NCBI GenBank assembly: GCA_963921425.1
Contig: OY992832.1
Coordinates: 18,636,835 to 18,700,834 of the forward strand
Reading direction: 5' to 3'
DNA length: 64,000 nucleotides
Source of the DNA: Dryas octopetala
Lineage: Eukaryota > Streptophyta > Magnoliopsida > Rosales > Rosaceae
The notes under the pieces were generated by a model that saw only the letters and a program-made list of their open reading frames with translations, did no database searches and was not told where the DNA came from. This document shows positions 12,318 through 27,954 of the stretch, one piece after another. The position numbers and the translations under genes are program-made. Numbering within the stretch: position 1 is the first letter of the stretch; each line of letters opens with the position of its first letter.

Positions 12318-15300
12318 TCAGAATTTGGCACACCTGGATGGCAGACCTGTTTCATGATCAACCATCACTATCTCTGTGGCATTGTTGCATCCAATAACGT
12401 CCTGCCCCAACTTGGCTCCAGCTGCCTTTAGCCCTTTAAGAGAAAGTGGCTGGTTGAAGATGTTTAAAGATGGCAACCTTGAGGCTGGAGGCAATTTTCC
12501 ACCTGGCAAAAAGTTTCTGAAGTCTTCCTTCAACAATGGCACTTCAAAATCTGACTTGTCATGCTTGACAACATTGTCCTTGGCACTGATATGAGCCCCA
12601 GGCTCCATATGATTGGTGGAAAAGCTCTGCTGGTTTGGAAAGTTTGGATAAAGACTGACATAGCCTCTGAGGTACATCATGTCTATCAGAAACTTTTTCC
12701 ATGAAGCTTGCCAACCATTAGTCCTGGACTTTGGGATTTGAACTGGGTTTTTCTTGGCATCTTCAGTGAACCTCATGTTCATGTAGACATAGAACTCTCT
12801 CCATTGCTTGGGGAAGAAGACTGCACCCCAACTGCAGGGTAACTGATGCAAATAAGGTGTGTTTGGATGGATGTTCTTGAAAAACTCAGTTGCATTCCAC
12901 TTAGGCCTTTCTTTCACTACTTCAACCAGCTTAGGGGTGTAAAGAGAGATTGAGGAGAGCTCTGGTAGAGACACTTGAGGGTCATAGTGGTAGGCTAAGA
13001 GGGCATACTTGATCCATAGATAGTAGTAAGGAGAGACTTCGATATCGTCCTCAAGTAGCAACCCGTAATCATCATCAGATGAAGGGTACCAACTCTCACT
13101 GACAGCTCGAATAAGCCCTCCTTGGATGATTCTTCTTTTGAGGGTTTTAGGGCCATGAGGCCAATCAAATGAACTTACTAGTCTAATAGTTGCCTCATCC
13201 ACTTTACTGTCCATGTTAAAGCTGATAGGTACCTCATCCCCAAGATAGTAGGCATCACTGAGAGATTTGAGAAGCCTTGTAAGTGAATGAACTCGGTTTT
13301 GGGTGATAATGTTGATAGAAATCCTCATCCGATTCCAATCTGCATACGATAATTTGGTTGTTTAGGTGAATGATTTTTTTGAAGCAAATAAAGGTATCAA
13401 TTTGATTATAAAAAATGCTGAAAGTAAAATATGATTAGCACTCAATCATGCTAACAGTTTGTGGATTAGTTCAGTTAGCTAAATTAAAATGGAATTGAAT
13501 AACAGAAAATTTAACATTCTTACTTGGCAATGCTGTTGATCGCAGATCACCCATCCAAAGAACCTTTGAAACTGAAGGCCTTGGTAACAGAACCAATGTT
13601 GTACCATTCAAATTAGTCTCTGTTGCCATTTTCAAAGCTTTCTTCACATTAGGATCAATGTCAGCCACTGTGATCACCACACTTGGGTTGTGGATTTTGA
13701 TCAAGCCTTTCATGCTGGCAAACACTCCTTGCAGTACTACCACCTCGGAGTTTGATACTCCCGAAAGAGCCCCCACGGCCAAATCAAATATCTTAAACCT
13801 TCGCTCTTTACAGACCAACTTAGGCCAATTGAGAGCAGTTGCTGCATCTTCACAAGAGCAGTAATTGTCTCCAGAGACAGCAATATAAGCTTTCTTGCCA
13901 ACAGTGGACCTAAATTTCTCAAGAAGGGGTGCAAGTGCTTTAACTTCATCAACAGAATGAGCATAGAAAAGAGCATCAATCTTTTGAGGATACATTGCAG
14001 CCCACTGAGTGATATAACCGGTAGACAATGCTTTCCACCATTGATCATCTCGGACTTGAACAATATCCTTGAAAATTACAGTGGTTTCAGACACATAAGC
14101 AAGCCTATGTTCACTGTCACCCCAAGTTTCCTTGTCCTTTGGGTCAACTGGAAGAACAAATGAGCCAGCATTTCTGTACTTTTGAAGCTGATAGCTGCAT
14201 TTTTATCAAGAAAATGTAACCATTAGAAACTAGAAACTTATTCAAATGGTAGAATTATTAGTAGAGTATGAGAATAGTATCCCATTGACAACAGGGTCTT
14301 CTGAAAATATTTTGAAAATAGTAAAATCTAATTTCTACTTTATTTAATCAATGCTTCAACGTTTTTTCAAGAAATATTTGAAATTATGATTTTGAGAAGG
14401 GATATTCTATCAGCTTAATACAATTAATACAAAAGAATCCATTTTTGTGGTTGGTAATGACCTTTTGGTGTATATGCCATTTACTTGCTAGATTATTGCT
14501 AGCTAGCACCCTAATGGAGTTGGCCATAATGGTACAGGGAATCTCAAAAAGGGAACTGTCCTTCCTAGAAAGTTGTTACTTCAACCAGAAAATTGGACAT
14601 GTATAATGTGGAGCAAATAATGTACAACAGACAAATAAATGGATACAGAAAATCAACAGTGGAAACAGAGCAGAGAATGCCCATATTTAATAGAAGATAT
14701 TATATTAATATCCATAACAGACAAGTTGACCCCATTATTAGTGCAAGAAGGTTAAGTTTCCTTCAAACAAATTCATTACTTAAAGAGCAATTACAGAATT
14801 AGAATTTAAAGCTGAAATGTTTTCCAAGTCAAACTTCAACTTTACCTAAAATTAGGATCAAGTTTGCACTTCCCAAGAGAATTTTCTTAAGCAAATCTGA
14901 AGCCTAATGTGATTTGTTAAACATATGATGAGTTCTACGATATAAACACTTAACTAAGGCAATCAAATCATAGTTACCCACTAGATATTGGAAATCAAAT
15001 CCAGAAACCCTCTGATTTAAATACTTAAATATGATGCCTACTTGACTGAAATCAATAAATTTTCATGGGAGCTTAACTCCAATTTTCACTAGTAATAGTA
15101 AAGGTTTGTGATAAAGGTAAAAACTTAGAGTAAGATGAAAATAAGCAAAGATGTAAAAGGATTTCAATCAAAGTAGACATACCTAAGGTGCAGATCTTCG
15201 CCGGTTGAAAAGGTGAAGGGTGTCTCAATAAAAAGTGTCTTGATATGCTCTGCAGATAAGAACCAAGAGCTGGAAAGAAAGTCCACCTGCACAATTTTAT

Positions 15301-16294
15301 CCAGTGTGATATCATAAGCAGGGTCAGGCAAATAAAGCCCTGCCTCCTTAGACCTGAACTTTCTATAGCTTGGGAAGGTAAAGTCCTTCTGTCTGAATGG
15401 CAAAATTCTCCCAATGCTGCCCAAAACCGCATTCTTATACTTCTCTGTTCCTGCTACATGTGACAAAATCTGCAGCATTTTCTTACCAGGAATCATGTCA
15501 TCATCAAGAATATACACAAGATCGGCTTCGGTTTGTAAAGCCATTTGGAACCTTCCATAGTACTTGAAGTCATAGCTTGAACTTATGAAGCTTATTCTTG
15601 AGTCGTTATAGCTATCTACAATTCTCTTCAGAGAGAGCTCATTTGGGCTCCCAAAGGAAAGCACCCAAACATGGTGAAAAGGAAGGGTCTGCTGAAGCAA
15701 GGTATCAAGCTGAGCACAAAGTGTTTTTCTCTTGAAGTGGTTTAAGATCACTGTGACTTTTGGCCTGTTGGGACCTTTCAAAGCCCACTTTGATTTCATT
15801 GCCATCAGCTGAGCAAGAGTTTCTGTACCAATGGACCTGCTTTGGAAGTCCAACACCTCATTGTAAAGCTCTGTCTTCTGCTTGATCATTTGGGCATCAC
15901 TGGACTTCTTCTGCATGAAATCAATCTTTTCATGCTCACAAACTTCTGAGGGAGTAGATAATGGTTGGATGTCGGATCCAACAAGAGAAACAGCAGATTC
16001 TTGATAGTGACCAAGGATGTGGGGTGGGATTATGAACTGTTTCCATTGTTGTGCAATCTTGGTAGCCCATGTGAAGTCTGGTTTGGTTCGTAAATCGATC
16101 GAAGGACTCATGTAGTAGAGCAAGAATGTTGCGTAAACTGCAAAGGCAAATTGGAGACAAGTGAGAGCAGTGACAAGCCTAGCAGAAGTGCTCTTATGAG
16201 CCTTCAACTTGGTCTTCCCTCCAACATAATCACTTAGCATTCCTTCCAAGTAGTCCCCACTTCTCCCATTCGGGTTTCGAGCCACTCCCATCAT
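12318..16294 (-). CDS. Membrane-anchored protein with two GT-A-like glycosyltransferase domains
   Basis: Three exons: 15183-16294, 13524-14194 and 12318-13339; GT-AG junctions, frame kept, 2805 nt, 934 aa, ending RCAKF. Residues 39-62 form one membrane segment (VTALTCLQFAFAVYATFLLY) after a basic N-terminus, implying type II topology, probably Golgi. Domain 1 (about 178-400) begins KVTVILNHFKRKTLCAQLDT, has the YILDDDMIPG metal-binding DxD-type motif (Asp 264-266), and later FSTGEDLHL. Domain 2 (about 599-830) begins MRISINIITQNRVHSLTRLL and has YGLLLEDDIEVSPYYY (EDD 691-693) and LPCSWGAVFFPKQWREF. Both have the GT2/GT-A fold signature; substrate unknown. Two adjacent Met codons open the frame (16294 and 16291). 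Intron 1 (14195-15182) holds no other feature. Confidence 0.9.
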
Positions 16295-16694
16295 CTGAAT
16301 TCAAGTACACAGAACGAATGTTACACCTGCAACAGATATCAGTCACCCTGGATCTTCAACCAAACCTTAAGCTTGTAAAGAACTAATTAAGCTTGACACT
16401 CACCAAAACCAACAACCCAAATGAGTAAAAACTATGAACTTGTTAGAGTTCTAGCTATGAAACATGTACAAGTTGATATGCACATATATATAGATATATG
16501 TGTGTGTGTGAGGAATTTCATTAAACACTAGGACTTCATGATCACCACCAACCACAGCAGCACAAGAATGAAAAACAAAGTTGAGGAAAGGCTTTGGACT
16601 TTGGAGGGTCCAAGTACACAATGAAAAGGAGAGAGAAGATTAGAAGAGACCTCTTAGAGGGGTTTGAAGTAAGTTGGTGCTGATATTGTTGCTA

Positions 16695-16706
16695 CTTTTA
16701 TATATA
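16695..16706 (-). promoter_or_regulatory. Candidate TATA box of the GT2-like gene
   Basis: Minus-strand TATATATAAAAG about 400 bp upstream of the start codon at 16294. Downstream lie AG-rich leader-like sequence and a possible 5'-UTR intron end (ttgcag then gtgtaac at about 16324-16333). It is the best TATA match in the upstream region; function not shown. Confidence 0.4.
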
Positions 16707-19520
16707 CAAGAAAAAGGTATAACAACAAAAAGTGTAGGGGAAGCACCCCATGGAAAATGCAGCAAAGGTCACATGGGGTTAACGCTTAGACTAAAAAAAT
16801 GTGAGATTTAAGAATTGGGTTAATGGTTGATTACGCGTTCGGTTCACTACAACTACTCAAACACGTACATTTTCAGCCTTACGACACCATTAAAAGCCGG
16901 CTTTGAAGCCGTAGAAATGGGCCGCCCCTGCGTTTTCGGCACTGCTTGGCTGCTTAAAACCCAAACTCTCTGACTCTCTTTGTCTCTGTCTGGTCTCAAA
17001 TTTACTGCCCACTGGGACCCCAGAGATCAATCAAAGGTCTCAAAATCAGGACCTTAGCAAGTCCATAATCATTATTTAATGGAAACCCAGCTGCCCAAAT
17101 CCCCCATTAAATGGAATAGTAGAAAACATTTAAACTAATCAAGATCAAATTTGACAAATCCCAATTTCCAAGAAAAATATTATTTTGTCTAAGAAGCTCA
17201 ATACATGTGAAAGAATGAAACTTTATCACAAAATTAACAAAATATAATCCACCTTTTCAAGAACAATAATGGAGTCATTCTAAACAAAAAACTAAAAAAA
17301 ACCAATATTGGAGTCACCAAGTGACTTGTACTATATATCTATGTCACTATCTTATATGTTAGAAATAAATGAAAATCAAAATGTGATTATATTATTCGGT
17401 GAATGAAATTTGATAAGTGCAACACTTACTCTTACTTTTTTAAGAATAACACTTCTTATAAATAATTTTAATAATAGTAAAAATCATTAGCACGTAGAAT
17501 CTTCAGTTTGGGGTGTAGTCCTAACTTCTACGCAACCCATTTTTTCCTATTTTGGAAACGAATGGGTAAAATTTTGCTAATTTTAGTTAAAAAAAAAAAT
17601 CAAATAAAAATGACTATTTATGAACCCAATTAAAAGAAGTAAAAACAACATAGAGGCTGATACACAGTACACACTACCTTGATAATCAAGTAAATGAACC
17701 AAAGATGGAGAACAAAGAGGCTTTCTTTATTCAGTTTTCTGCTTCAGCAAAACATGCTAAAGCTAAACCTCAGATTCACACCACCACCACCAATGTCAAT
17801 GAATACATAGGCCTAGCTCATAGGGTTACAGAGAATGGAAGCATACATTAGGCATTAATAAAGATTGAGTACTAAAGAGATAATTAGTACAAAAAGAAAA
17901 ATCTGTATGAACATGGAATATATTTAGTTTGACATTTTGCTTGAAGATACCTAATTGAACATTGCAGCAAGGCTTCATTTGTTAATGGGTTTTTGCCAAA
18001 CTTTGACAAGTTGAATAATATTGCAAGCTATAAACCCCTAGGCTAAATTTAATTCCTTGCAGTGAGGAGAACCCATTGGATTTGGCCTTAAATCCAAGAA
18101 AAAACGAAAATTGGTATTGCTTAAATTGGTCAAGTCCTATATTTGTAGGTGAGTTTCCATTAGAGTTGTAGAAGCTGAAAAAGAAGAATGTGATATTAGG
18201 TTCGGGAACATATTACAACAGGTGGCCACAAAATTTGGGCGGAAATATGGGGGAATTAAAATAAAGTTGGGATGTGGATATATAACAAATTTATCTCTCT
18301 AAATATAAGAGTAATATTTTGCATAATATTTTTTTAACGTCCACGGTCCACTGTGGAATTTACAATGACAGAAATGAGTTTTTCTTTTAATTTTTTTTAT
18401 TATAAGGACAAATTAGAAATACAATGATAAACAAGAAATGCATTGATAAAAAGAACAAAATGGTCCACTTTTTAGTTTCTTGTCGAGCGTTTGAATACTC
18501 GACATAAAGCTACGAACTGATCAGCTTGTAAATGTTAAGTATGTTACAATCCATGATTACGTCAAAAAATTAGTCGTTATATGAATTTTTTTTTTCTTTT
18601 ACGTGTTGTTTCCGAAATATTAAAACACAACTATAGAAAAAGTGATATACACAAGTCCAAAGAAAAAAAAAATCTTAAAAAATAGAAAATACGATGGTTT
18701 CTATTGGACAACAACAAACACATATGCTCATAACTGACCACCAATTACAATGGCGTTCAACGCCGATAAGAAGGGTTCACATGATCATTTATAAAGTGGA
18801 CAAGCTTGATTTAATTATAACTTGGTCGATCTATTTATTTGGAAAGTGTGTAGTGGATGTTTTGATCATTAAGTGTAAGAAAAAATCACTCGTTAAATTT
18901 AACACTTAATGATCATTAAGTGTAAAAAAACTCATTAAAATTTAGAAAAAATTTCACAATGACCATTTTTTTTTTGTAAGAAAAAAATGTAACAATGATT
19001 ATTTAATTTGATGGATGACGTCTAATTTCGTTTTGTAAGATGAGGTCCGTGACCATTTGGTCATTGACAACAGTTAATTAATTAAAAAGAAATTGTAAAA
19101 AAATGTTAATTAAGCCAGGCGATCAAGCGCTTGTAAAGGAGATTTATCTTTCTAACCTGATTTTTTACCCCAAATTAGTAGTGTGTCGGTGTTCTTGTAT
19201 TAAGTCAATTGTAACTTACTAATTTCGTAAGTTCAATCAGGTTGAAATTAAATTGTAACTTCTATCTATTGTTCTATTGACCCATCTGGACAAGATGCAT
19301 GGATGACTTAATTATTGTATAACCAATATTCATTGATCAACACACAAAAAAAAAAAAAAAAAAAAGTGTGCGACATGCAAAAATTTAAATGGATAGACTT
19401 ATTGATAGCCAATTGACCTTTCTGTCTACGTGAAAAATGCATGATTGGTTGATGGTCAATATATCAATATTTTTTTTTTTCAAAAAATGTCAAGCCAAAA
19501 TATTGAAATTAAGGCGCACA
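16707..19520. other. Intergenic, no gene seen
   Basis: AT-rich with short homopolymers. No ORF with a recognisable domain and no repeat with clear ends. The part near 16.7-17.0 kb probably belongs to the promoter of the GT2-like gene. Confidence 0.5.
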
Positions 19521-19523
19521 ATG

Positions 19524-19557
<34 letters not shown>
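19521..19557. repeat. Compound (CA)n(TA)n microsatellite
   Basis: About nine CA units run straight into about nine TA units, directly abutting the MITE that follows. Confidence 0.9.
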
Positions 19558-19860
19558 AATGTTTTAGAACTAACTAGTTAATAAGATAATACAATATTAA
19601 CTACCATTTTGGGCCCACTATACAATGTAATCTCATAATCCAAACCGTTCATATTTTAGGTCTATATTCAAAGATTAACCTTACAAAAAAATCAACTAAA
19701 TCAGAAATCATTTAGCCATTCGATTATGAGATTATTCTTGAATCTTTGAAGTATGATCTAAATAATTGACGGTTCGGATTATGAAATTATTTATGTGGTG
19801 GTTCCAAAAACATGGTTAGCTTCGTATTAATTTACTAACCAGTTAGTTTTAGAGCACTTC
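19558..19860. mobile_element. Palindromic MITE, shared-arm family (copy C)
   Basis: Ends: ATGTTTTAGAACTAACTAGT on the left and, reverse-complemented, AGTGCTCTAAAACTAACTGG on the right, continuing with TTAGTAA and TTAATACGAAGCTAA. The internal arm contains caaagattaacc, acaaaaaaatcaactaaatc and cggttcggattatgaaat, features shared with the copies at 52.5, 52.9 and 57 kb. Non-coding. Confidence 0.7.
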
Positions 19861-21780
19861 TCCCTCTATATATATATGTATATGTCGATATTTTTTTTAA
19901 GAATGCTTATATATCATTTTATTGTTGTAGAACAAAATTATTTGATGCTACTATAATGTTTTAATTTGTTAAAAAATAAAATGAAATTTGCTCATGCAAA
20001 TACATCCTAAAGGAATTTAGGGCATGCTTGAGAATCTAATGATGATCTCATCCATATTGAAGGTACATGTAGTTTAATATTGGGGTACGTAAATGACCTA
20101 ATAATAAAATAAATCAAAAATTTGGCCAAGTAGTAATAATGTAGCATGATATAATTAACAAATAAGAAGAATGCTAAAATGAAGCATATTTTGTGTGGAA
20201 TCTGACCAAATTAATTAAAATTATTCTAACAAATAATAATACTTGCATAGGTGTATATATGGATAAACGTTCAATTGTACGTGTGGGCTCCTTAATTTTA
20301 GAGATGGTCCGCATTATCGAACAACTGTCTTGTTGGATCAACTTGCTTCAATAATACATCGATCAGTGAATCATGGACAAAAATTACATGCCACATAAGA
20401 GAAGCAATATTATAAAACAAATTTATTTAGCATTTCTTTTTTCTTTAGCACAAACCTAATTACTATTTGGAACTTGAAAATAACTTACCTATCCACGTGT
20501 TAGGGGATAAATGGTATCACAAGAGAGAGAGGAAGAGAGGAAGAGAGAAAGAGAGAAAGAGAGAAAAAAAGAAAGAGAGAGGGGAGGATAAGTTCTTCTC
20601 TTCGAACTTTCATGAATCATAAAATGAATTATATATAGAAAGGGAGGTCATCATTGCCTAATATATATCTGTGTTTCTAGAATCTCTATTTTTCTAAAAC
20701 CCTATCCTCGATCATCACCTTCACATTAAAATCTGAAAAAATGGACTCCTACTCTGTTTTTCTTTTTGGCCTTTACTTTAACTTAACTTAATTCGTCCTG
20801 GAATCAATTTGTAAGTGATTAATAAAATAATATGTGAACATCGAAATTTCATTTTTTTCATTTAAAACATTGCAAAAAATTGTTGGAACATTAGTCAGAA
20901 ATATGGATTTGATATAGGAAATTTCAATAATAGATAATAATAATAATACAATAAAATGTATACACACTTTAAATAAGTAAAATGAAAAATAGACATAAAG
21001 AAATAGTAACTGATTGTGATTGAGGCTTGTAAATTGCAATGTCCTAAAGACAGAATTTCGCCCCTGCACTTATACTTGCAGTTCCTTTGGCATTCATCTT
21101 CCCAGGATATATATAACAATCAATAATTCTAAATTGAAGCACTACAACTTTGAACTCTAGCGAACCAATTATATATTTGTACTCTCTTTAGTAAATGATA
21201 GGAGAAAAAGAATAGAGTGACTAGAAACTAGAAAATTACTTAAAAAATAATACACATAGTGGCTATTGACAAAGAAAGATGCAACTTTTGCATCAGATAT
21301 ATCCTTTTGAAGAGGCACAATCAACTACTGCAATAAGTGGCACTGCTTGGCAAAAGGAAAGTGACTGCATCATTTGAATATTGCAACTGTTGGATTGTCA
21401 ACAACACTTTCAGTTTTCATTCAATATTAAAAATTAAATATTATAACATATAATTTCGAACAAATAGCAAGCATATTACCAACTAGCTATTAGTTGTGGT
21501 ATTTTTCTCTCTAATGTTGGAAGGGGTCTAAAATTCGAGTACCCCTTCCCCCAAATACAAATAAATAAATAAATAAATAAATAAATCAAACATGTTATTT
21601 GTCAATTTGAAGCATCCTATGTGTTCATTAATTTTCTTATTATTATATAATTTATTATTTTTATAGAATTACCATATAATCTGGCAAGCAATGATATAAG
21701 AATTCATTTTTATAATAAATATTTATATTAAAAAAAAACTGGATTCTCTGCTAATCTGGCGTTTGCTAATTTCATATTAA
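19861..21780. other. Intergenic, no gene seen
   Basis: Holds an AG-rich tract at 20520-20585 and an (AAAT)n run at about 21558-21586. No supported ORF. Confidence 0.5.
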
Positions 21781-22106
21781 TTAATTAAAACTAAGTTGTT
21801 TTACAGTGTAGTCTTATGATCAGATCGAACCGTTAATTCATTTTTTAGATCACTCTTTAAAGATTATCTCCGTAAAAAAAATAACCAAATTAGAAATTAA
21901 TTGTTTGGCCACGTAACTATTATAAAGTAAACATACGGTTTTTGTAATAGTTAGACTCACTGTTTATTTATTTAATAATAGTTACATAACTAAATGATTT
22001 TTAATTTAGTTGATTTTTTGCGGAGATAATCTTTAAATGTAATCTAAAAAATGAACGCTTTACATCATGAGACTTCACTGTAAAACAACGTAGTTTTAAT
22101 TGATTA
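21781..22106. mobile_element. Palindromic MITE, shared-arm family (copy D)
   Basis: Left TTAATTAAAACTAAGTTGTT and reverse-complemented right ATTAAAACTACGTTGTTTTA, both continuing ACAGTG; arms of about 100 bp pair across a short centre. Inner arm: aaagattatctccg with aaccaaattagaaat, mirrored by gcggagataatcttta. Non-coding. Confidence 0.72.
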
Positions 22107-22677
22107 ATATATGATTAGCACACAAGACATTAGTAGAGGATCATAATCCATTCATAACATACTCTTAAGAGATAACCCAGTTGCATATGTAGTCCTCACT
22201 TCTATAAAAATTATATACATATTTATATATTTTGTAATTTTGAGATGGGGGGAGTTTGAATTTGAGTTATCTCCAACATTGTGGAGAAAAATATCACTAA
22301 ACCATAAATTAGTTGATATATATATTTTATATATATATATATACAAAAATACAAACAAAAATTTGTTGAGAGATAAAAAATGAAAATTTTCAAACAAAAC
22401 TTAGATATAGCCATATAAAGCAATTAGATATTTAAATAGAATTATAACCACCCATATATGTTATATGCATGATGTGTTTTTTTTTTTTTTTTTTTCCATA
22501 GACTAAAACCACGTAAATATAAATCATTATTAACAGTCTTATAAATTATTATTAATTTGTAAAAAATAAAGGATCTCACACACATGCACACACTGGAGGC
22601 ATTAGCATATAACTAAGATAATTAACCATGCATGGGTGGGACTCTGCAAATAAGATCTAGCTTAATCAATAATGATA
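22107..22677. other. Intergenic, no gene seen
   Basis: AT-rich; a (TA)n run near 22317-22342 and a poly-T run at about 22475-22496. No supported ORF. Confidence 0.5.
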
Positions 22678-23058
22678 ATGATCACTCGTTCACCATAGAG
22701 CGGAGAATTCTTTGCTCACCTAACCACCCGCTCACCATAGAGCGGGAAATTCAATGATCGAGACCGTCCCTTTTTTAGGTCCATCCTTAAGAGTTGTTAT
22801 TGTAAAAAATCAACTAAATCGATAATTGTTTGGTCCTCCAAACTTTGTAGACAAATATAGTTTGTCAGATAAGGTTGAAATAATGTTGACAATAATGCAT
22901 TGGCTAAACAATTTCCGATTTGGCTAATTTTTTGCAAGAGTGATTTTTAAATGATGCTCTAAAATATGGACGGTTCCGATTATTAAAATTCATTGCTGAG
23001 TGGTTAGATAAGTGGAGAATTCCCCACTCTATGGTGAGTGAGGGTGAGTGAGGGATCA
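22678..23058. mobile_element. Palindromic MITE, shared-arm family (copy E)
   Basis: Left arm contains CTCACCATAGAGCGGGAAATTC, preceded by a partial second copy (TTCACCATAGAGCGGAGAATTC); the right arm reverse-complements to CTCACCATAGAGTGGGGAATTC. Both arms then reach a ccgtccc/ccgtcc block and aaaaaatcaactaaatcg. Flanks aatgATC and GATCATT are mirror images. Confidence 0.68.
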
Positions 23059-24970
<1,912 letters not shown>

Positions 24971-25556
24971 ATGTGCTGTTTCGGACCCAATTTTTAATTA
25001 ATAGCCTCAACACTTTTATTCGACTCATCTTCATTTAAAAAATATTAAAACTTATTAGTATACCCAGTATATTTTCTTAAACTACCCTTATTGAAACTCA
25101 ACAACTAAACCAACGACTATACACCCAATAATTCTACTTAGTAAACCCAATAAAACACACACCCAACAAACACATAACCAATTGAATAAAAAAACAAAAC
25201 AAAAAAGTTACCCATCCAAGACACCAACGACACCTCATCTTCACACTACCTTTCAAACCCAACATCCTCACCCTCAAGCATTCCAACAGCCCTCCATTGA
25301 AGCCGCCGCCCTTGCATCGACCGCCTGCAATCGCCGTCCATCATCCCCACCTTTCGTCACTACCAACCAAGTAAGGTATTTTGCATTCTAAGTTTTCAAA
25401 TTTTTGTTTCTATGATTTAAATCTTTGATTTAGGACTTTGTTTTAAGTTAGTTGGTACATTTTCGTCTGTAATCTTAAATTATTCGAGATATTTTTGTGA
25501 TTATTGTCGAATTTGAAAGGAATGGGAAGGTTTTGGAGTGAAAATTTTCGAGTATT

Positions 25557-25803
25557 GTTCGGCATTGGTTTACCGAACAACCCAAAGAATGTTCGGCGTC
25601 CAGCAACCAAACACTACACTGTAGGTTCGGCGATTAACCACGGAACAAAGAAATTTTTTAAAAATGTAGTGCACTTGTTCGGCCGTCCATAACCGAACAC
25701 TACTTGAATTGTTTGGTATACATTGGCCGAACACCTAAGAGTGTGTTTGGCAGGATACAACCGAACAAACTTGAACGTGTTTGGCTCTATGATACCGAAC
25801 ACA
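25557..25803. repeat. GTTCGG/CCGAAC palindromic minisatellite, left
   Basis: About eight diverged units of roughly 25-35 bp, alternating GTTCGGC... and ...CCGAACA(C), each pair able to form a small hairpin. It lies just upstream of the PMD gene, in its presumed promoter/leader. The counterpart is at 32529-32737. Confidence 0.75.
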
Positions 25804-25861
25804 TTTCCTTATGTTTGTTTTATTTTATATTTGCAAAATATTTTTGTATTGCATTTGTAGA

Positions 25862-27790
25862 TATGAATGCAGGTCCTTCTCAAGTGCGCACCAAGGCTTC
25901 AAATAGGAGGAAAAACAACCATACTTATAGGAATGAAGATGTGGTTAGGGATGAGGTAGAGCACGAGGCAAGCCATGAGGGTGGTATTGAGCAAGAGATT
26001 GCTCCGGAGCCATTTGGTGGTGGTGACGAGGAACTCAATGAGCTATTTCCTAGTGGTCCTCAAGATCCGTCTATTCTGAAAAGTTTTAAAAGTCATGTAG
26101 CGGCTTTTATTTGGTTTAACAAGGTATCTATTTATAATAACTTATATTAAGTTGTCTAATATGGACTCAAGTGTCATGTCATATCTATCTTAATTTGCAT
26201 ATTTACATTTGCAGGAGCGTGAACCCCTCAAATTGCAAAATCATGCAAGTAAACTTGCTGAATGACAATTTGATTCAAGAGTTCCAAACCAAGTGTTCTA
26301 AAATTATATTAGGCAGTCTGGGTTGATGCCATTAGTTAACTGTTCATACAAAACTGCAAATAAGGTTGTTGTGTAGCCTTTTGTGAAAGGTGGCAACTTG
26401 AGACCAATACCTTTCACTTTCCATTCGGTGAGATGACGATCACGTTCGATGACGTCTCAAACATTTTAGGTATTCATATGGTTGGTAGGTTTATATCTAT
26501 TCTTGAATTGTCGAAACAAGAGATTCGCGATTTATTAGTTCGGTTATTAGGAGTTACCACTGACGAAGCATTTGCAGAGTTGTCACGTAACCGTGGGAAT
26601 GTGGTTACATTTGAGTGGTTAAGGCAGAATTTTCAGGGTGTGTTTGATGCTTCTACTCCACAGTTTATAGTGCATGCATCTAGAGCATATCTGTTATATA
26701 TATTAGGCTGCACACTATTTGTGGACAAGACTGGCAACATGGTTTATGTCATATACCCTAGTCTTCTATCGAATGTCAGCACAGTTGGAGGGTATGCATG
26801 GGGAGCTGAAGGGTTGGCATATTTATATCGACAGTTAGAAGTTGCCTCGAGGGCTAGGTGCAAGCAGATTGCTGGCTATATGACATTACTTGAGGCATGG
26901 ATATATGAGCACTTTCAGAGTATTATTTATCCGCATTTGGTGATAGGGTATTTAGAGGACCAGCCACGTGTGTATCGTTGGGAACCACAAAAGGATGTAG
27001 GTTTATCATTAGATCATGTGCAGGCTATGCGGCAGATGCTTGATCGATTGAAGGCACATAAGGTATGTTATTGTTGAGAATTTATCAATTTTGTCTATTT
27101 ATCTATGTTGTCTTATTGATGTAACATTTTTATTTGGGCTATAAGTCATATGGGATCCATACCATGGTCATAGGGATGCTCAAATGTGTGGATATTGTTG
27201 AGCCTTATTATCCTGATAAAGTTTTAAGACAGTTTCGCTGCGTGTAGACAATACCCACAAGCTTTATACCCCTTTCCGAGCTAGATGGCGTATCGATTTT
27301 AAATTATATAAGGTCACGTATGATTATGTTAATGGCTTTTGGGTGAGGTGGTAAGATCACATGCTATCCGAGGATAGTCATAGTGCACCAGTTACGTTTC
27401 CATCATATTGCGTTACATGGTATATGGTGTGGTACCATAACATCACCTACCCGTGCATCCACCACCCCGAACGTAGGTCTGCTGCAGTCGACTCTAGTGC
27501 GAGGTTAAATCCAGAACAAGTAACTATTTCAATTACTATTATTTTGTAGATGTTGGTTTCCAATTCATTTTAATAATATATTGTTTATTTTCAATGTAGC
27601 GCATAACTCGTGCCTTGGGCATCACCCCAACCTATAGTCAATGCTGATCGCGATGAGTTTGTGAGACATTCGACAAGGCTTTATGAGGCAGTGGAGACCA
27701 TCCAACATATTTTGGAGGGTATCCGTGTGTTGACCACACGTGGGTATCAGCGTGGGAGATCTTATCATCCCACGGATCACGGAGCATGAC
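25862..27790 (+). pseudogene. Plant mobile domain (PMD) protein, disrupted
   Basis: An N-terminal segment starts at ATG 25862 (MNAGPSQVRTKASNRR), runs through an acidic stretch to HVAAFIWFNK and a donor at about 26123. The next segment (from about 26215, EREPLKLQNHASKLAE) is hit by in-frame stops at sites usually Trp-rich in this family. The frame reopens at 26433-27077: MTITFDDVSNILGIHMVGR, YLLYILGCTLFVDKTGN, GGYAWGAEGLAYLYRQLEVA, LLEAWIYEHF; these are PMD (PF10536) hallmarks, often annotated 'serine/threonine phosphatase 7 long form homolog' although no phosphatase is present. Degenerate C-terminal pieces follow to about 27790. Host PMD proteins (MAIN/MAIL1) act in silencing; transposon PMDs are of unknown function. 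Confidence 0.78.
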
Positions 27791-27954
27791 TTGATATTTA
27801 TTTGTTGTTTTATTTGTACTTGGTTATTCAGTTATCTAGGATTATAACTTTATTATGTATTTCATTATATCTTAATTATTAATTTATATTGTTTATGGAT
27901 GAATTATAATATGTAATTTTCATTAGAGATAATTAGGCTTGGGTTCTTTAGAAA

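Noticed and set aside
20895-21119. Overlapping minus-strand ORFs with a Cys-rich start
   Set aside because: Mostly AT-rich hydrophobic translation; no partner exon or known motif.
25557-25803. Possible CRISPR-like array of GTTCGG units
   Set aside because: Units are diverged, spacing is irregular, spacers are not unique and the genome is a plant's.
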